Source: Acidobacteriota bacterium
GTDB lineage: Bacteria; Acidobacteriota; Blastocatellia; Pyrinomonadales; Pyrinomonadaceae
Assembly (NCBI GenBank): GCA_029777145.1
Contig: JAKOSS010000471.1
Span: 1 to 6,835 of the forward strand
Reading direction: 5' to 3'
DNA: 6,835 nucleotides
Part shown: piece after piece, positions 6,172-6,835 of the stretch
Layout of the letters: each line of letters starts with the position of its first letter
How positions within the stretch are numbered: the first letter of the stretch is position 1
Made by a program: the position numbers and the translations under genes
The notes under the pieces: model-generated
Seen by the model: only the letters and a program-made list of their open reading frames with translations
What the model was told of the DNA's origin: nothing
Databases searched by the model: none

Positions 6172-6392
6172 CCAAAATAACCATCTGAGTTTGACGTCAG
6201 GGTGATCCCATCAAATTGAGAGCGCAGAGCCCAACGTTTGATTCGCGTTCATCGACGAAGATTCGCGGTCAAAATCTCCCAATGGTCAATCCGGGAAATC
6301 GTCCAATTCACGTCTGACATCGAATACTGCGTGCCTCACTGTCATCACTTTCGGCTCAGCAAAACACAGGATTATCAGGCGATACCGACGCG
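6172..6392. other. Gene-free stretch
   Basis: No convincing gene, RNA or promoter is seen between the operon terminator and the REP pair. A minus-strand open frame crosses it (6286-6762), but it is mainly the antisense of lpxI and of the REP repeats. Confidence 0.4.
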
Positions 6393-6417
6393 GCCGGCCA
6401 AAGGCGGAACTCCAAAC
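6393..6417 (-). repeat. REP copy F
   Basis: On the minus strand GTTTGGAGTT, then CCGCC, TTT, GGCCGG. The stem has a one-base bulge but the GGAG head is intact. Confidence 0.75.
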
Positions 6418-6442
6418 GCCGGCTGAAGGCGGAACTCCGAAC
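6418..6442 (-). repeat. REP copy G
   Basis: On the minus strand GTTCGGAGTT, then CCGCC, TTCA, GCCGG, C. It has one stem mismatch and is directly adjacent to copy F in the same orientation. It lies just before the lpxI -10 and occupies the place of its -35. Confidence 0.75.
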
Positions 6443-6446
6443 GGCG

Positions 6447-6455
6447 TGCTAGAAT
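6447..6455 (+). promoter_or_regulatory. Extended -10 promoter of lpxI
   Basis: TGCTAGAAT is an extended -10 (TGn plus TAGAAT, 5 of 6 to consensus) ending 7 nt before the ATG. Predicted transcription would start at or next to the start codon, giving a leaderless mRNA. No -35 is recognisable in the upstream REP sequence. Confidence 0.55.
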
Positions 6456-6462
6456 CAGCGTG

Positions 6463-6835
<373 letters not shown>

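Overview
The window reads as a piece of a Gram-negative chromosome of moderately high GC. The 3' gene is the start of lpxI (lipid A synthesis), which implies an outer membrane. The gene style and the dispersed GGAG-type hairpin repeats suggest Acidobacteriota (Blastocatellia / Pyrinomonadales-like). That placement is inference from style, not proven here.

Layout. (1) About 78-1010, +: an open frame coding for the C-terminal ~300 residues of a cholesterol-dependent cytolysin-like (thiol-activated cytolysin family) protein. It has no start codon, and frame-breaking, AT-rich sequence lies upstream. (2) 1039-1272: two strong hairpins between convergent units; the second is the terminator of the tRNA gene. 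(3) 1282-1601, -: tRNA-Asn(GUU) split inside its anticodon by a compact 245-nt group I intron, whose P1-P4 and P6-P9 helices can all be traced by eye, with a consensus-like promoter at 1639-1667. (4) 1678-1772: heptameric repeats in two inverted clusters between the divergent tRNA and guaA promoters. (5) 1802-3346, +: complete guaA (GMP synthase) with an extended -10 only about 17 nt before the ATG. (6) 3419-4033, -: a REP-associated tyrosine transposase (RAYT, HUH/Y1 family) bracketed by its presumed REP substrates at 3348-3414 and 4038-4173. (7) 4494-6066, +: an operon of an RhlE-type DEAD-box helicase and a small protein with two CxxC pairs and a Tudor/SH3-like tail, closed by a terminator at 6145-6171. 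(8) 6393-6442: two more REP copies, then a near-leaderless lpxI starting at 6463 and running off the window.

The most interesting items are the intron-split tRNA-Asn, the CDC-like pore-forming toxin fragment with a rewritten undecapeptide, and the RAYT/REP system, whose repeats show a compensatory stem change and sit exactly at gene ends and promoters. The housekeeping genes (guaA, helicase, lpxI) are unrelated in pathway, so the window is an ordinary chromosomal backbone shaped by small selfish or domesticated elements rather than one functional cluster.
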